Shown: piece by piece, positions 41,971 through 50,238 of the stretch | Position numbering within the stretch: position 1 is the stretch's first letter | Layout of the letters: each line of letters opens with the position of its first letter | NCBI GenBank assembly: GCA_963823945.1 | Contig: CAWGNK010000007.1 | Location: forward strand, 62,001 to 126,000 | Direction: 5' to 3' | DNA: 64,000 nt | Source: Bog-793 sp963823945 | GTDB taxonomy: Bacteria > Actinomycetota > Acidimicrobiia > Acidimicrobiales > Bog-793 | Notes under the pieces: model-generated | Told to the model about the DNA's origin: nothing | Seen by the model: only the letters and a program-made list of their open reading frames with translations | Databases searched by the model: none | Position numbers and translations under genes: made by a program

Positions 41971-42338
41971 CGGTACCAGAGCCTGTAGTAGTCGCGGCTT
42001 TGCGGGTGGACGAGGAGCGCGACGAGCGCGATCTGGAAGAGCAGGTAGAGGATCCCGGCGCCGAGGAATCCCGCGACGACGACGAGGAGGACGAGGGGGA
42101 TGATCGCGGCCAGCAACGCCACCGCGTAGCCCCAGCGGCGTTCGTTGGCGATCCCGAAGGCGCCGGCGGCCTCGGCGGCCCCGAGTGCGAGCGCGTAGCG
42201 CCCCGCCCCGCCGACCAGCAGGCCGGAGGCGACGCCGAGGAAGGCGTTCCAGTACAGGAGCAGGGCCGCGATCTGCAGCGTCTGGGGCTGGTGGACGGGG
42301 AACCAGCGACGCCTGGTCCGAACTCGGTTCACCATCAC
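41967..42338 (-). CDS. Small membrane protein, hypothetical
   Basis: A 123-residue protein with four hydrophobic helices (about 20-42, 46-63, 68-92, 93-112) and a C-terminus PQSRDYYRLWYR. No family is recognised with certainty. Its TGA overlaps the proposed CTG start of menG, and the three genes run in the same direction, so it may be co-expressed with menaquinone biosynthesis. GTG 42338 and the adjacent ATG are both possible starts. Confidence 0.75.
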   Translation of the reverse strand: MMVNRVRTRRRWFPVHQPQTLQIAALLLYWNAFLGVASGLLVGGAGRYALALGAAEAAGAFGIANERRWGYAVALLAAIIPLVLLVVVAGFLGAGILYLLFQIALVALLVHPQSRDYYRLWYR

Positions 42339-42512
42339 CCCAGTCTGTCAGCAGATCCGGAAGGAATGGCCGGCGGTGGCGCCCCGGCCGCGGGTCGTGC
42401 GCCGGGTCGGTTCGCGCGGTCAGCCTGTCAGCGACGGGTCGCGACCGGCGGTCTGGCTCGTGTCGCCGTCATCGGCGGGGCCCCACATCCCGGCCGGTGG
42501 TCCCCGTGGGAG

Positions 42513-43442
42513 TCACCTCGACTGGGCGGTCGTGCCCTTCGGTTCGGCGACGAGGTCGATGACGCCCACCTCCGCCGAGGTCTCGTTCGTCTTCTGCGGG
42601 GAGATGATGAGCACCCGGCTGCCGAGCGGCGTGCCGACCAGCGAGTCGAGCAGGCTCGAATCGTGCGGGATCCCGACCGGCGCGGCGGCCGGGGTCTTGT
42701 TCGTCCAGGTCGAGTCGATGACACCGCCGTCCCAGGCTTGCTCGACGCCTTGGACGACGACGAAGCCGGGCTCCAGCGGCGGGCCGTCTCCCTCGGCGAG
42801 CATGACGGTCAACGTCGTCTTCGGCGCGGCCACCTTCTTGGCGAAGGTGATCGTGGGCTTCTCGCCGGGCGCCCCGGAGACGTGCACGCCGTCCGCCCCG
42901 TGCCGCAGCACCACCGCGTGGGCGTCACCGACGTCGCCAGGACCGTAGGTGCCGAGGATGTCCATCACGAAGATGATCGTGGTCTTCCCCGTGATCCCTT
43001 CCGTCGAGACGCCGTTCTTGCCGTAGCCGTCGGCGGGTGGGACGACGAGAAGCACTCGGGTGCCGACCCTCATGCCGACGAGGGTCTTGTCCCAGCCGGC
43101 CATGACCCGCTTCTCGCCGATCTGGAAGGCGTCCGGGACCCGCGCGTCGAACGTCGTGTCGAAGACTGCGCCCTGCCAGATCTGGCCGACGTAGTTCGCG
43201 ACGACGAGATCGCCGCGGGCGACGACGGGCCCGGTCCCCTCGTGGAGGACCTTCACCGTGAGCTTCTTCGGTGGCGCGTTCGACGGGAAGGTGATCACCG
43301 GCGTGTGGCCGAAGGCCTTCGAGACGGCCGGCAGCGGGCCGCGCGCGGTCGGGCTGCCGTGGTCGATGCCGACGACGATGCCGATGGTCGCGCCGGCGAC
43401 GAGGAGGACGACGAGGACGACGACAGCCACGGTGCGACGCAA
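42513..43442 (-). CDS. Membrane-anchored double-FKBP peptidyl-prolyl isomerase
   Basis: A 309-residue exported protein with an N-terminal signal anchor (residues 4-26) and two FKBP-type domains. Domain 1 (about 60-165) keeps the usual pocket: NYVGQIWQGAVFDTTF, FQIGEKRVMAGWDKTLVGM, GTRVLLVVPPADGYG and FVMDIL. Domain 2 (about 190-300) has the same backbone pattern, but the pocket Tyr, the V-I-x-x-W segment and the late Tyr are replaced, so it is probably catalytically dead and may bind substrate. TTG 43442 start is inferred from the signal sequence; TACGCT lies about 30 bases upstream. Confidence 0.88.
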   Translation of the reverse strand: MRRTVAVVVLVVLLVAGATIGIVVGIDHGSPTARGPLPAVSKAFGHTPVITFPSNAPPKKLTVKVLHEGTGPVVARGDLVVANYVGQIWQGAVFDTTFDARVPDAFQIGEKRVMAGWDKTLVGMRVGTRVLLVVPPADGYGKNGVSTEGITGKTTIIFVMDILGTYGPGDVGDAHAVVLRHGADGVHVSGAPGEKPTITFAKKVAAPKTTLTVMLAEGDGPPLEPGFVVVQGVEQAWDGGVIDSTWTNKTPAAAPVGIPHDSSLLDSLVGTPLGSRVLIISPQKTNETSAEVGVIDLVAEPKGTTAQSR

Positions 43443-43514
43443 CGGGAGGTCCCTTCACTTGGCGGTGGGACGAGCGTAACCGCCGAACCTGTGGGTACGC
43501 CGTGCGGACCTGCG

Positions 43515-44543
43515 CTAGGGCGTCGGCGCGGCGGCGAGCTGGCCGCAGGCGGCGGCGATCGCGCGGCCCCGCGTCCGGCGGACGGTGGCGTTGACGCCGC
43601 GTCGGCCGAGGCGGGCCTGGAAGGCGAGAACGCGGGTCCGTGGCGAGCCGGCCAGGCCGCGCACCGTCCCGCCGGGGGTCGGGTTGAGCGGGATCAGGTT
43701 GACGTGGGCGCGCACCCTGGCGGCGAGGGTCGCGAGCTCGTCGGCGTCGCCGTCGGAGTCGTTCACCCCGGCGATGAGCGCCCACTCGAAGGAGATCCGG
43801 CGGTGGGTCGCCGCGACGTAGTCGGCGCAGGCCCCGAGGAGCTCTCCGAGCGGGTACCGCCGGTTCAGGGGCACGAGCTGGTCGCGTAGCGCATCGTTGG
43901 CGGCGTGCAGCGAGACGGCGAGGTTGACCTGGCGTGGCGACGCCGCCAGGCGTCGGATCCCGGGGACGACCCCGACGGTCGAGAGCGTGACGTGGCGCGC
44001 GGCGATGCCGAGGTCGTCGGTGATCCGCTCGACGGCCCGCCAGACGTTGTCGAAGTTGGCGAACGGCTCGCCCATCCCCATGAACACGACGTGGTCGAGC
44101 CGCCGCGCCGCACGCTGCGCGGCGCGCGCCGCCAGCACGACCTGCTCGACGATCTCGCCGGTCGACAGTTGCCGGGTGAAGCCCGCGTCGCCGGTCGCGC
44201 AGAACGTGCAGGCCATCGCGCACCCGGCCTGCGACGAGACACAGACCGTCGAGTGGCGCGGGTGGTGCATCAGCACCGCCTCGATCCGCCCGCCGCCGGC
44301 GAGCGAGAGGAGCCACTTGATGGTCGTCCCGGCGTCGGCGGAGAGTTCGCGCTCGACGCCGAGCGCCGGGGCGAGGGCGGGCTCGGCCGCGAGCCGCTGG
44401 CGCAGCGAGGCCGGGAGAACCTGTAGCTCGGCCGGTTCCGCGAGCTGCGAGTAGAGGCCCTCCCACAGCTGGCCCGTCCGGAAACGGGGCAGGTCGGCAA
44501 GGAGCGCGCCGATCCCGTCGCGGTCGAGGTCGTAGCGGCTCAC
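43515..44543 (-). CDS. rlmN: 23S rRNA A2503 C2-methyltransferase (dual-specificity RlmN)
   Basis: A 342-residue radical SAM enzyme methylating A2503 of 23S rRNA and A37 of some tRNAs. The cluster motif is GCAMACTFCATG (CxxxCxxC). VFMGMGEPFANFDNV, TLSTVGVVPGIRRLA, NLAVSLHAANDALRDQLVPLNRRYPL and RISFEWALIAGVNDS are standard RlmN segments. The methyl-carrying cysteines are the one in HSTVCVSSQAG and one near the C-terminus (AAACGQLAA). GTG 44543 overlaps the mshD stop as GTGA. Confidence 0.95.
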   Translation of the reverse strand: MSRYDLDRDGIGALLADLPRFRTGQLWEGLYSQLAEPAELQVLPASLRQRLAAEPALAPALGVERELSADAGTTIKWLLSLAGGGRIEAVLMHHPRHSTVCVSSQAGCAMACTFCATGDAGFTRQLSTGEIVEQVVLAARAAQRAARRLDHVVFMGMGEPFANFDNVWRAVERITDDLGIAARHVTLSTVGVVPGIRRLAASPRQVNLAVSLHAANDALRDQLVPLNRRYPLGELLGACADYVAATHRRISFEWALIAGVNDSDGDADELATLAARVRAHVNLIPLNPTPGGTVRGLAGSPRTRVLAFQARLGRRGVNATVRRTRGRAIAAACGQLAAAPTP

Positions 44544-45451
44544 CGCGCCGGCTCGATCCGGACGAGATAGGCCCGGTCGTCGTGGTCGACGCCGAAGCCG
44601 GCGTCGCGGTAGAGCTTGACGGCCCGCAGGTTCCCGGCGTCGACGTAGAGCATCGCGGTCCTGAGGCCCCTCGACTGGAGCGAGACGAGGCCCGCCCGCA
44701 GCATCGCCTCGCCGATGCCGCGGTGCTGCGCGTCCGGCTCGACGCCGAGCACCCAGATCTCGCCGACGGGCGGCTCGCCGAGGTGGACCTTGGTCCAGCA
44801 GAAGGCGAGCATCACTCCGTCGCTTTCGTGAACGAGGAGGCCCCCGGGGTCGAACCAGGACTCGCGCTCGGCCTTGAGGAGCGTCCCGGTGCTCCATGCC
44901 CCCTGCTCGGGATGCCCGGCGAAGGCGCGGTTGTTGAGCGCGAGCAGGGCCGGCTCGTCGAGGCCGACCCGGAAGGCGCGGGTCGCGATCGGCGGCGACG
45001 GGTCCGGCTCGACCGGCAGCGGGCGCCGCATCTGGTGGAGGTCGCGCTCGCGGTCCATGCCGACCGCGGTGGCGATTTCGTCGTCCGTCGCCGAAGGCAG
45101 CGGGACCCAGCAGCGGACGGGGCCGCCGCCATTGGCGGCGACGACGCCGAGTGCCGCCCGGCAGAGCTCACGTCCGATCGCGAGACCGTCCTCGGCTTCG
45201 GGGTCGAGCACGTACGCGAGCCGCCAGGCGTCGGGTGCACCGTCGAGCTGCGCGTAGCCGACGACCGCGGTCGCACCGGGGGCGCGCACGAGAAAGGCGG
45301 CGCGGCCGGATGGCCGTTCGGCCACGAGCTCGCGCCACGTGTCGGCGTCGATGGGCAGGTGGCCACGGGCCTCCGCGGCCGAGGAGACGAGCGCGGCGAT
45401 CGCCGCCGCATCCTCGGTGCCGTTCCGCCGTACCGCCTCGATCCGGCCCAC
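44540..45451 (-). CDS. mshD: Mycothiol synthase (acetyltransferase MshD)
   Basis: A 303-residue tandem-GNAT enzyme acetylating Cys-GlcN-Ins in the last step of mycothiol synthesis. The C-terminal active half has NNRAFAGHPEQGAWS (matching the N-R-A-F-x-x-H-P-E-Q motif of MshD), FDPGGLLV, CWTKVH, GEIWVLGVEPDAQHRGIGEAMLRAGL (acetyl-CoA loop) and MLYVDAGNLRAVKLYRDAGF. The gene is strong evidence for an actinobacterium using mycothiol. GTG 45451 is six bases after TACCCT on the minus strand. rlmN is translationally coupled downstream. Confidence 0.94.
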   Translation of the reverse strand: MGRIEAVRRNGTEDAAAIAALVSSAAEARGHLPIDADTWRELVAERPSGRAAFLVRAPGATAVVGYAQLDGAPDAWRLAYVLDPEAEDGLAIGRELCRAALGVVAANGGGPVRCWVPLPSATDDEIATAVGMDRERDLHQMRRPLPVEPDPSPPIATRAFRVGLDEPALLALNNRAFAGHPEQGAWSTGTLLKAERESWFDPGGLLVHESDGVMLAFCWTKVHLGEPPVGEIWVLGVEPDAQHRGIGEAMLRAGLVSLQSRGLRTAMLYVDAGNLRAVKLYRDAGFGVDHDDRAYLVRIEPAR

Positions 45452-45457
45452 CCTCCG

Positions 45458-45510
45458 AGGGTACCGGCCCACGGGCGCCGAAGTTGGGGGGCGGACGGCC
45501 TCACTACGAT
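45458..45510. promoter_or_regulatory. Divergent -10 pair for mshD and nth
   Basis: On the minus strand TACCCT (45463 to 45458) is six bases before the mshD GTG; on the plus strand TACGAT (45505-45510) is eight bases before the nth GTG. The two -10 elements are about 41 bases apart, so their upstream sequences must overlap and the promoters may compete. Confidence 0.45.
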
Positions 45511-45518
45511 CGACCGCG

Positions 45519-46214
45519 GTGGCCAGACGCGACAGCATCAAGAGCCGGGCCCGGGTCGTCGCGCAGCGCCTTGCCGTGCAGTACCCGGGCGACGCCGCGC
45601 AGCTGTGCGCGCTCACGCACGACGGGGCGTTCCAGCTCCTCGTGGCGACGATCCTCTCGGCCCAGACGACCGACGCGCGGGTGAACACCGTCACCCCGGC
45701 GCTGTTCGCCGCGTTTCCCGCCCCCGAGGATCTCGCCGGCGCGGGCCTCGACGAGCTCGAGGGCTTCATCCGCCCGACAGGCTTTTTCCACGCCAAGGCG
45801 CGCAGCCTGACGGGCATGGCCCAGGCGCTCGTCGAACGGTTCGACGGCGCGGTGCCCCGGACGATCGACGAGCTCGTGACGCTGCCCGGCGTCGGGCGCA
45901 AGACGGCGAACGTCGTGCTCTCCGTCGCCTTCGGGCTGCCCGGACTGCCGGTCGACACCCACGTCGGCCGGCTCGCACGTCGTCTCGGGCTGAGCGCTGC
46001 CGGGGACCCGGTCGTCGTGGAGGGCGATCTGTGTGCGCTCGTCCCGCCCGAGGAGTGGGGCGCGCTGAGCGTGCGGCTGATCCTCCACGGGCGCAACGTC
46101 TGTGACGCTCGCAGGCCGCGCTGTGACGCCTGCCAACTCGCCGACGTCTGTCCGCGAGCCGGTGTCGGTTCCGTGGCTCCGCCCTCGCGCCCGACCCGGA
46201 GGGCGAAGGACTGA
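45519..46214 (+). CDS. nth: Endonuclease III
   Basis: A 231-residue DNA glycosylase/AP lyase removing oxidised pyrimidines. The helix-hairpin-helix is LPGVGRKTANVVLS with catalytic Lys128, followed by VDTHVGRLARRLGL with Asp146. The four-cysteine [4Fe-4S] loop CDARRPRCDACQLADVC (C-x6-C-x2-C-x5-C) is complete. GTG 45519 gives MARRDSIKSRARVVAQRL, close to the family start, and is eight bases after TACGAT. Confidence 0.95.
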   Translation: MARRDSIKSRARVVAQRLAVQYPGDAAQLCALTHDGAFQLLVATILSAQTTDARVNTVTPALFAAFPAPEDLAGAGLDELEGFIRPTGFFHAKARSLTGMAQALVERFDGAVPRTIDELVTLPGVGRKTANVVLSVAFGLPGLPVDTHVGRLARRLGLSAAGDPVVVEGDLCALVPPEEWGALSVRLILHGRNVCDARRPRCDACQLADVCPRAGVGSVAPPSRPTRRAKD

Positions 46215-46254
46215 TCCCGCAGGGCCCTCTCGAACGGACCCGGCCGGGCCGGGG

Positions 46255-46449
46255 TCAGCGACGCGAGGCGCGCAGCAGGCGGGAGAGCCTCCGCGTCGCG
46301 CCGGCGAGGGCGCGCTCGACGGCGTACAGCTCGGCGGCGGTGTCGTCGTCTTTCTGCGCCTTGGCGGCGTCGCCGATCTTCCCGACGCGGCGCGCGAGCG
46401 CGTCGATCGATTCCGCCATCGAGGCGAGCTCCGAGTAGTCGACCGGCAT
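46255..46449 (-). CDS. Small helical protein, hypothetical
   Basis: A 64-residue, probably coiled-coil protein (SIDALARRVGKIGDAAKAQ, DDTAAELYAVERALAGATRR) with a basic C-terminus. AAGGATAGGGGG precedes ATG 46449 as a possible ribosome-binding region. Divergent from hisD. Similar short helical proteins of unknown function are common in actinobacteria; no specific family is claimed. Confidence 0.6.
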   Translation of the reverse strand: MPVDYSELASMAESIDALARRVGKIGDAAKAQKDDDTAAELYAVERALAGATRRLSRLLRASRR

Positions 46450-46495
46450 CCCCCTATCCTTACCGCCTTCACCGGGGGTTGGACCGGTCGTTCGC

Positions 46496-46501
46496 TACGC
46501 T
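46496..46501 (+). promoter_or_regulatory. hisD: -10 TACGCT of the his operon
   Basis: TACGCT is followed by seven bases and GTG 46509, so the histidine operon mRNA probably starts at the hisD start codon. This leaves no room for a classical attenuator leader. Confidence 0.5.
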
Positions 46502-46508
46502 CGGCGTC

Positions 46509-47810
46509 GTGCTCACCACGCTCGACCTGCGCGGGACGTCGCCCGGCGTGCCGGCGGACCTGCCCCGCCCGGACCAGGCGGGCGACGAGCCCGTCGCCGC
46601 CGTGCGGGCCATCCTCGCCGCCGTGCGCGCGGACGGCGACAAGGCGCTGCGCGAGCTGACGCGGCGTTTCGACGGGATCGAGCTCGGCGAGCTGCGGGTG
46701 CCCGCCTCGGAGGTCGCCGGCGCCCCCGCCAGGGTCGGCGCGGGCCTCGCCGCCTCGTTGCGCGCCGCGGCGGGGTCCATCGAGGCCTTCCACCGGCACG
46801 GCCTCGCCCAGCCGAAGACCTTTGTCGGCGACGGGATCGAGATCACCGACCTGCTGATCCCGGTCGACCGCGTCGGCGTCTACGCGCCCGGGGGGCGGGC
46901 GACCTACCCCTCCAGCGTGCTGATGACGGCGATCCCGGCGCGTGTCGCCGGCGTCGGCTCGATCGCCTGCTGCGCGCCGCCGGGTCCCGACGGCTCGGTG
47001 CCCGCGGCCATCCTCGCCGCGGCGGCGATCGCCGGGGTCGACGAGGTCTACCGGGTCGGCGGCGCCCAGGCGATCGGCGCGCTCGCCTACGGGACCGAGT
47101 CGATCCGCAAGGTCGACGTCGTCGTGGGACCGGGCTCGAAGTGGGTCTCGATCGCCGAGCGCGAGGTGCGGGGTACGGTCGGCGTGCCGGCCGCCTTCGC
47201 CGGCCCTTCGGAGGTCGTCGTCGTCGCCGACGAGTCCGCCCCCGTGGAGTGGGCCGCGATCGACGTCATCGTGCAGGCCGAACACGGCCCGGACGGGTTC
47301 GCCTGGCTCGTCACGTGGTCCGCCGCCGTCGCCGCCGCCGTCGACGAGGCGGTCCGCCGCCTGGTCGCGGCCTCGCCGCGCCGCGACGAGACCCGGGCGG
47401 CACTCGAGTCCGGGGGCTACGCCGTGCTCGTCGACGGGCCGGAGCACGCGATGGCGGTCGTCAACGCCATCGCCCCGGAGCACCTCGAGCTGATGGTTGC
47501 CGAGCCCGGGGAGCTCGTGCCGCTCGTGCGGCACGCCGGGGCGGTCTTCTTGGGGGCGTACGCGCCGGCGTCGTTCGGTGACTACCTGGCCGGCCCCAGC
47601 CACGTGCTGCCGACGTTCGGTACGGCGCGCTTCTCCTCGGTGCTTGGCACGGAGGACTTCCTGCGGCGCTCGCACGTCATCTCCTTCAGCGAGGCGGCGG
47701 CGGGGCGCGTGGCCGGCGACGTCGCCGCGCTCGCCGACGCCGAGGGGCTCCCCGCGCACGCTGAGTCGGCGCGGCTGCGCGCCGGCCGGCCGACCTGGAG
47801 CGACCGGTGA
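46509..47810 (+). CDS. hisD: Histidinol dehydrogenase
   Basis: A 433-residue NAD- and zinc-dependent enzyme converting histidinol to histidine. RVGVYAPGGRATYPSSVLMTAIPARVAGV, RVGGAQAIGALAYGTESI, KVDVVVGPGSKWVSIAEREV, FAGPSEVVVVADE, QAEHGPDGFAWLVT and APEHLELM are the typical blocks, with catalytic Glu-His in the APEHLEL segment. First gene of hisDCBHAF. GTG 46509 is chosen from the -10 spacing and yields MLTTLDLRG. Confidence 0.96.
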   Translation: MLTTLDLRGTSPGVPADLPRPDQAGDEPVAAVRAILAAVRADGDKALRELTRRFDGIELGELRVPASEVAGAPARVGAGLAASLRAAAGSIEAFHRHGLAQPKTFVGDGIEITDLLIPVDRVGVYAPGGRATYPSSVLMTAIPARVAGVGSIACCAPPGPDGSVPAAILAAAAIAGVDEVYRVGGAQAIGALAYGTESIRKVDVVVGPGSKWVSIAEREVRGTVGVPAAFAGPSEVVVVADESAPVEWAAIDVIVQAEHGPDGFAWLVTWSAAVAAAVDEAVRRLVAASPRRDETRAALESGGYAVLVDGPEHAMAVVNAIAPEHLELMVAEPGELVPLVRHAGAVFLGAYAPASFGDYLAGPSHVLPTFGTARFSSVLGTEDFLRRSHVISFSEAAAGRVAGDVAALADAEGLPAHAESARLRAGRPTWSDR

Positions 47811-48907
47811 CACCGGCGGAAGCAGAGCCTCCCGGCCTCGGACCGCGCCCCGGCGGGGTGCTGTGGTCCGGCTACCACTCCCCGCAGGTCGACGTGGCAG
47901 TGCGCCTCAACACGAACGAGGCCCCCGAGCCCCCGCCCCCCGAGTTCGTCGCCGCCCTCCGGCGGGCCGTCGGGGACATCGCCCTCAACCGCTACCCCGA
48001 CCGGCGGGCGGGCGCCCTGCGCGCCGCCATCGCCGCCCAGCACGGTCTCACCCCCGAGCAGGTCTTCTGCGCCAACGGCTCGAACGAGGTGATCCAGTCG
48101 CTCCTCCTCGCCTACGGCGGACCGGGGCGGAGCTGCGCGCTCTTCGAGCCGACCTACGCGCTGCACTCCCACATCGCCCGGCTCACCTCGACCGCCGTCG
48201 TCACGGGGGAACGAGACGACGGCTACCTCATCACTGCCGCCGCGCTCGAGCGGGTGCTCGAGACGGTGGCGGCGCACGGTGACGCCGGGCCCGCCGTCGT
48301 CTTTTTGTGCTCGCCGAACAACCCGACGGGTCTCGTCGAGCCGCTCTCGACGATCGAGGCGGTCCTCGCCGCCGCGCCCGGGCTCGTCGTCGTCGACGAG
48401 GCCTACGTCCAGTTCGCCCGCTCCTCGGCGCTCGGCCTCGTCGCCACCCATCCGAACCTCGTGGTGCTGCGCACGTTCTCGAAGACCTGGTCGCTCGCCG
48501 CCCTCCGCCTCGGCTACGCGCTCGGCGCGCCCGACGTGGTCGAAGCGCTCTTCTCGGCGACGCTCCCGTATCACCTCGACGCCGTGAAGCAGGCGGCGGG
48601 GATCGTCGCGCTGGGGTTCACCGCGGAGATGGACGGGCGCGTCGCCCGCATCGTCGCCGAGCGAGACCGCCTGCTCGCGGGCCTCGGGGCCCTCGGTTTC
48701 ACCGCCATCCCGTCGGAAGCGAACTTCATCCTGTTCTCGACGGGCGATCATGACGCCCACCGCGTCTGGGAGGATCTCGTGCAGCGCTCCGTGCTCGTGC
48801 GCGACCTCTCGGGCTGGCCGCGCCTCGGCGGCCACCTTCGGGTGACGGTCGGCACCGCCGCCGAGAACGACGCCTTCCTCGCCGCCCTCGCCCAGGTGAT
48901 CCGCTGA
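47807..48907 (+). CDS. hisC: Histidinol-phosphate aminotransferase
   Basis: A 366-residue class II PLP aminotransferase making histidinol phosphate. RLNTNEAPEPPP, LNRYPDRRAGALRAAIA, ANGSNEVIQSLLLAYGGPGR, LCSPNNPTG and VVDEAYVQFA are characteristic; the PLP lysine is Lys226 in TFSKTWSLAALRLGY. GTG overlaps the hisD stop as GTGA. Confidence 0.95.
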   Translation: MTPAEAEPPGLGPRPGGVLWSGYHSPQVDVAVRLNTNEAPEPPPPEFVAALRRAVGDIALNRYPDRRAGALRAAIAAQHGLTPEQVFCANGSNEVIQSLLLAYGGPGRSCALFEPTYALHSHIARLTSTAVVTGERDDGYLITAAALERVLETVAAHGDAGPAVVFLCSPNNPTGLVEPLSTIEAVLAAAPGLVVVDEAYVQFARSSALGLVATHPNLVVLRTFSKTWSLAALRLGYALGAPDVVEALFSATLPYHLDAVKQAAGIVALGFTAEMDGRVARIVAERDRLLAGLGALGFTAIPSEANFILFSTGDHDAHRVWEDLVQRSVLVRDLSGWPRLGGHLRVTVGTAAENDAFLAALAQVIR

Positions 48908-48912
48908 GACCG

Positions 48913-49581
48913 GTGAGCCGCCGCCAAGGGCCGGGAAAGCGCGAGGCTGTCACCATGGCGGCGACGGGTGTCCCCGCCGTGATGGCCCCGGCTCGGCGCG
49001 CCACGCGGCACCGCAAGACGAAAGAGAGCGAGATCCTCGTGGAGGTCGACCTCGACGGCGCCGGCCGGGTCGAGGTGACGACGGGGCTGCCGTTTTTCGA
49101 CCACATGCTCAGCCAGCTCGGCACGCACGCCGGGCTGGACCTCGTCGTGCGGGCGACGGGCGACCTCGAGGTCGACGCCCACCACACCGTCGAGGACACC
49201 GGGATCGTGCTCGGTGAGGCCCTGGCGGAGGCGTTCGGCGACAAGACGGGCATCCGCCGCTTCGCCTCGGTCGCGGTCCCGCTCGACGAGGCGCTCGTCG
49301 AGGCGGCGCTCGACGTCTCGGGACGGGCGTACCTCAGCTACGAGATCGACTTCGCGCCGGACACGCCGGGGCTCGGCTCGCCGCCTTTCGACCCGCAGCT
49401 CGCCGAGGAGTTCTGGCGCGCCCTCGTCACCACCTCGGCTGTGACGCTGCACGTCGCCCTGCGCCACGGCAAGAACACGCACCACGTACTGGAGGCCTCG
49501 TTCAAGGCGGTCGCCCGGGCGCTGCGCGACGCGAAGCGCCTCGAGGGCGACGCGGTGCCCTCCACCAAGGGGGTCCTCTAG
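48913..49581 (+). CDS. hisB: Imidazoleglycerol-phosphate dehydratase
   Basis: A monofunctional dehydratase of about 200 residues (no HisN-like phosphatase domain). RHRKTKESEILVEVDLDG, GLPFFDHMLSQLGTHAGLDL, DAHHTVEDTGIVLGEAL, GIRRFASVAVPLDEAL and KNTHHVLEASFKAVARAL contain the manganese-binding His clusters. The N-terminus is uncertain: GTG 48913 and ATGs 48955 or 48982 are all in frame, and the conserved domain begins only at ARRATRHRKTKE. Confidence 0.94.
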   Translation: MSRRQGPGKREAVTMAATGVPAVMAPARRATRHRKTKESEILVEVDLDGAGRVEVTTGLPFFDHMLSQLGTHAGLDLVVRATGDLEVDAHHTVEDTGIVLGEALAEAFGDKTGIRRFASVAVPLDEALVEAALDVSGRAYLSYEIDFAPDTPGLGSPPFDPQLAEEFWRALVTTSAVTLHVALRHGKNTHHVLEASFKAVARALRDAKRLEGDAVPSTKGVL

Positions 49582-49584
49582 GCC

Positions 49585-50223
49585 GTGATCGCGGTCCTCG
49601 ACTACGGGATCGGCAACCTGCGCTCGGCCCAGAAGGCGCTCCTCCACGTCGGGGCCGACGCCCAGCTCGTCACGTCGGCCGCCGAGGCGGTGGGGGCCGC
49701 CGGGGTCGTGCTCCCGGGGGTCGGCAACTTCGGCGCCTGTGCGGCGGCGTTGCGGGAGTCCGGGCTCGACCGCGCGGTCCTCGACGCCGTCGCGGCGGGC
49801 ACGCCGATGCTCGGCGTCTGCGTCGGGTTCCAGCTGCTCTTCGGCGACTCCGAGGAGAGCCCGGGGGTCGCCGGGCTCGGGATCTTCGACGGCACGGTGG
49901 CGCGCCTCGCCGGCGCAGAGAAGTTGCCGCAGATGCAGTGGAACGCCCTCGACCGGGTGCCGGGCCGCGACTCCGCGCTGCTCGCCGGGCTCGAGGAGCA
50001 CCCCTGGTTCTACTTCGTCCACTCCTACGCGCCCGTGCCCACCGGCCCGAGCCGCGCGGCGGTCGTCGCGACCTGTGATTACGGCGGCGCCGTGACCGCG
50101 ATGGTGGAGCGGGACAACTGCTTCGGGACCCAGTTCCACCCAGAAAAGTCAGGAGAATCGGGGCTCGCCGTCCTCGCCGCATTCGCGGCGCGCTGCGGCG
50201 CCGTCCCCACTGTGCGAACCTAG
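49585..50223 (+). CDS. hisH: Imidazole glycerol phosphate synthase, glutamine amidotransferase subunit
   Basis: A 212-residue class I glutaminase supplying ammonia to HisF. VLDYGIGNLRSAQKAL and VLPGVGNFGACAAAL start the fold; the nucleophile is Cys79 in GVCVGFQLLF (family consensus GICLGMQ); the catalytic His-x-Glu is in GTQFHPEKSG. It is four bases after hisB, and hisF is two genes downstream. Confidence 0.95.
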   Translation: MIAVLDYGIGNLRSAQKALLHVGADAQLVTSAAEAVGAAGVVLPGVGNFGACAAALRESGLDRAVLDAVAAGTPMLGVCVGFQLLFGDSEESPGVAGLGIFDGTVARLAGAEKLPQMQWNALDRVPGRDSALLAGLEEHPWFYFVHSYAPVPTGPSRAAVVATCDYGGAVTAMVERDNCFGTQFHPEKSGESGLAVLAAFAARCGAVPTVRT

Positions 50224-50238
50224 GCGGGGGTGACCGGG

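Noticed and set aside
46440..46510. Histidine attenuator leader before hisD
   Set aside because: The -10 element lies seven bases before the hisD start, and no short frame with consecutive His codons is present.
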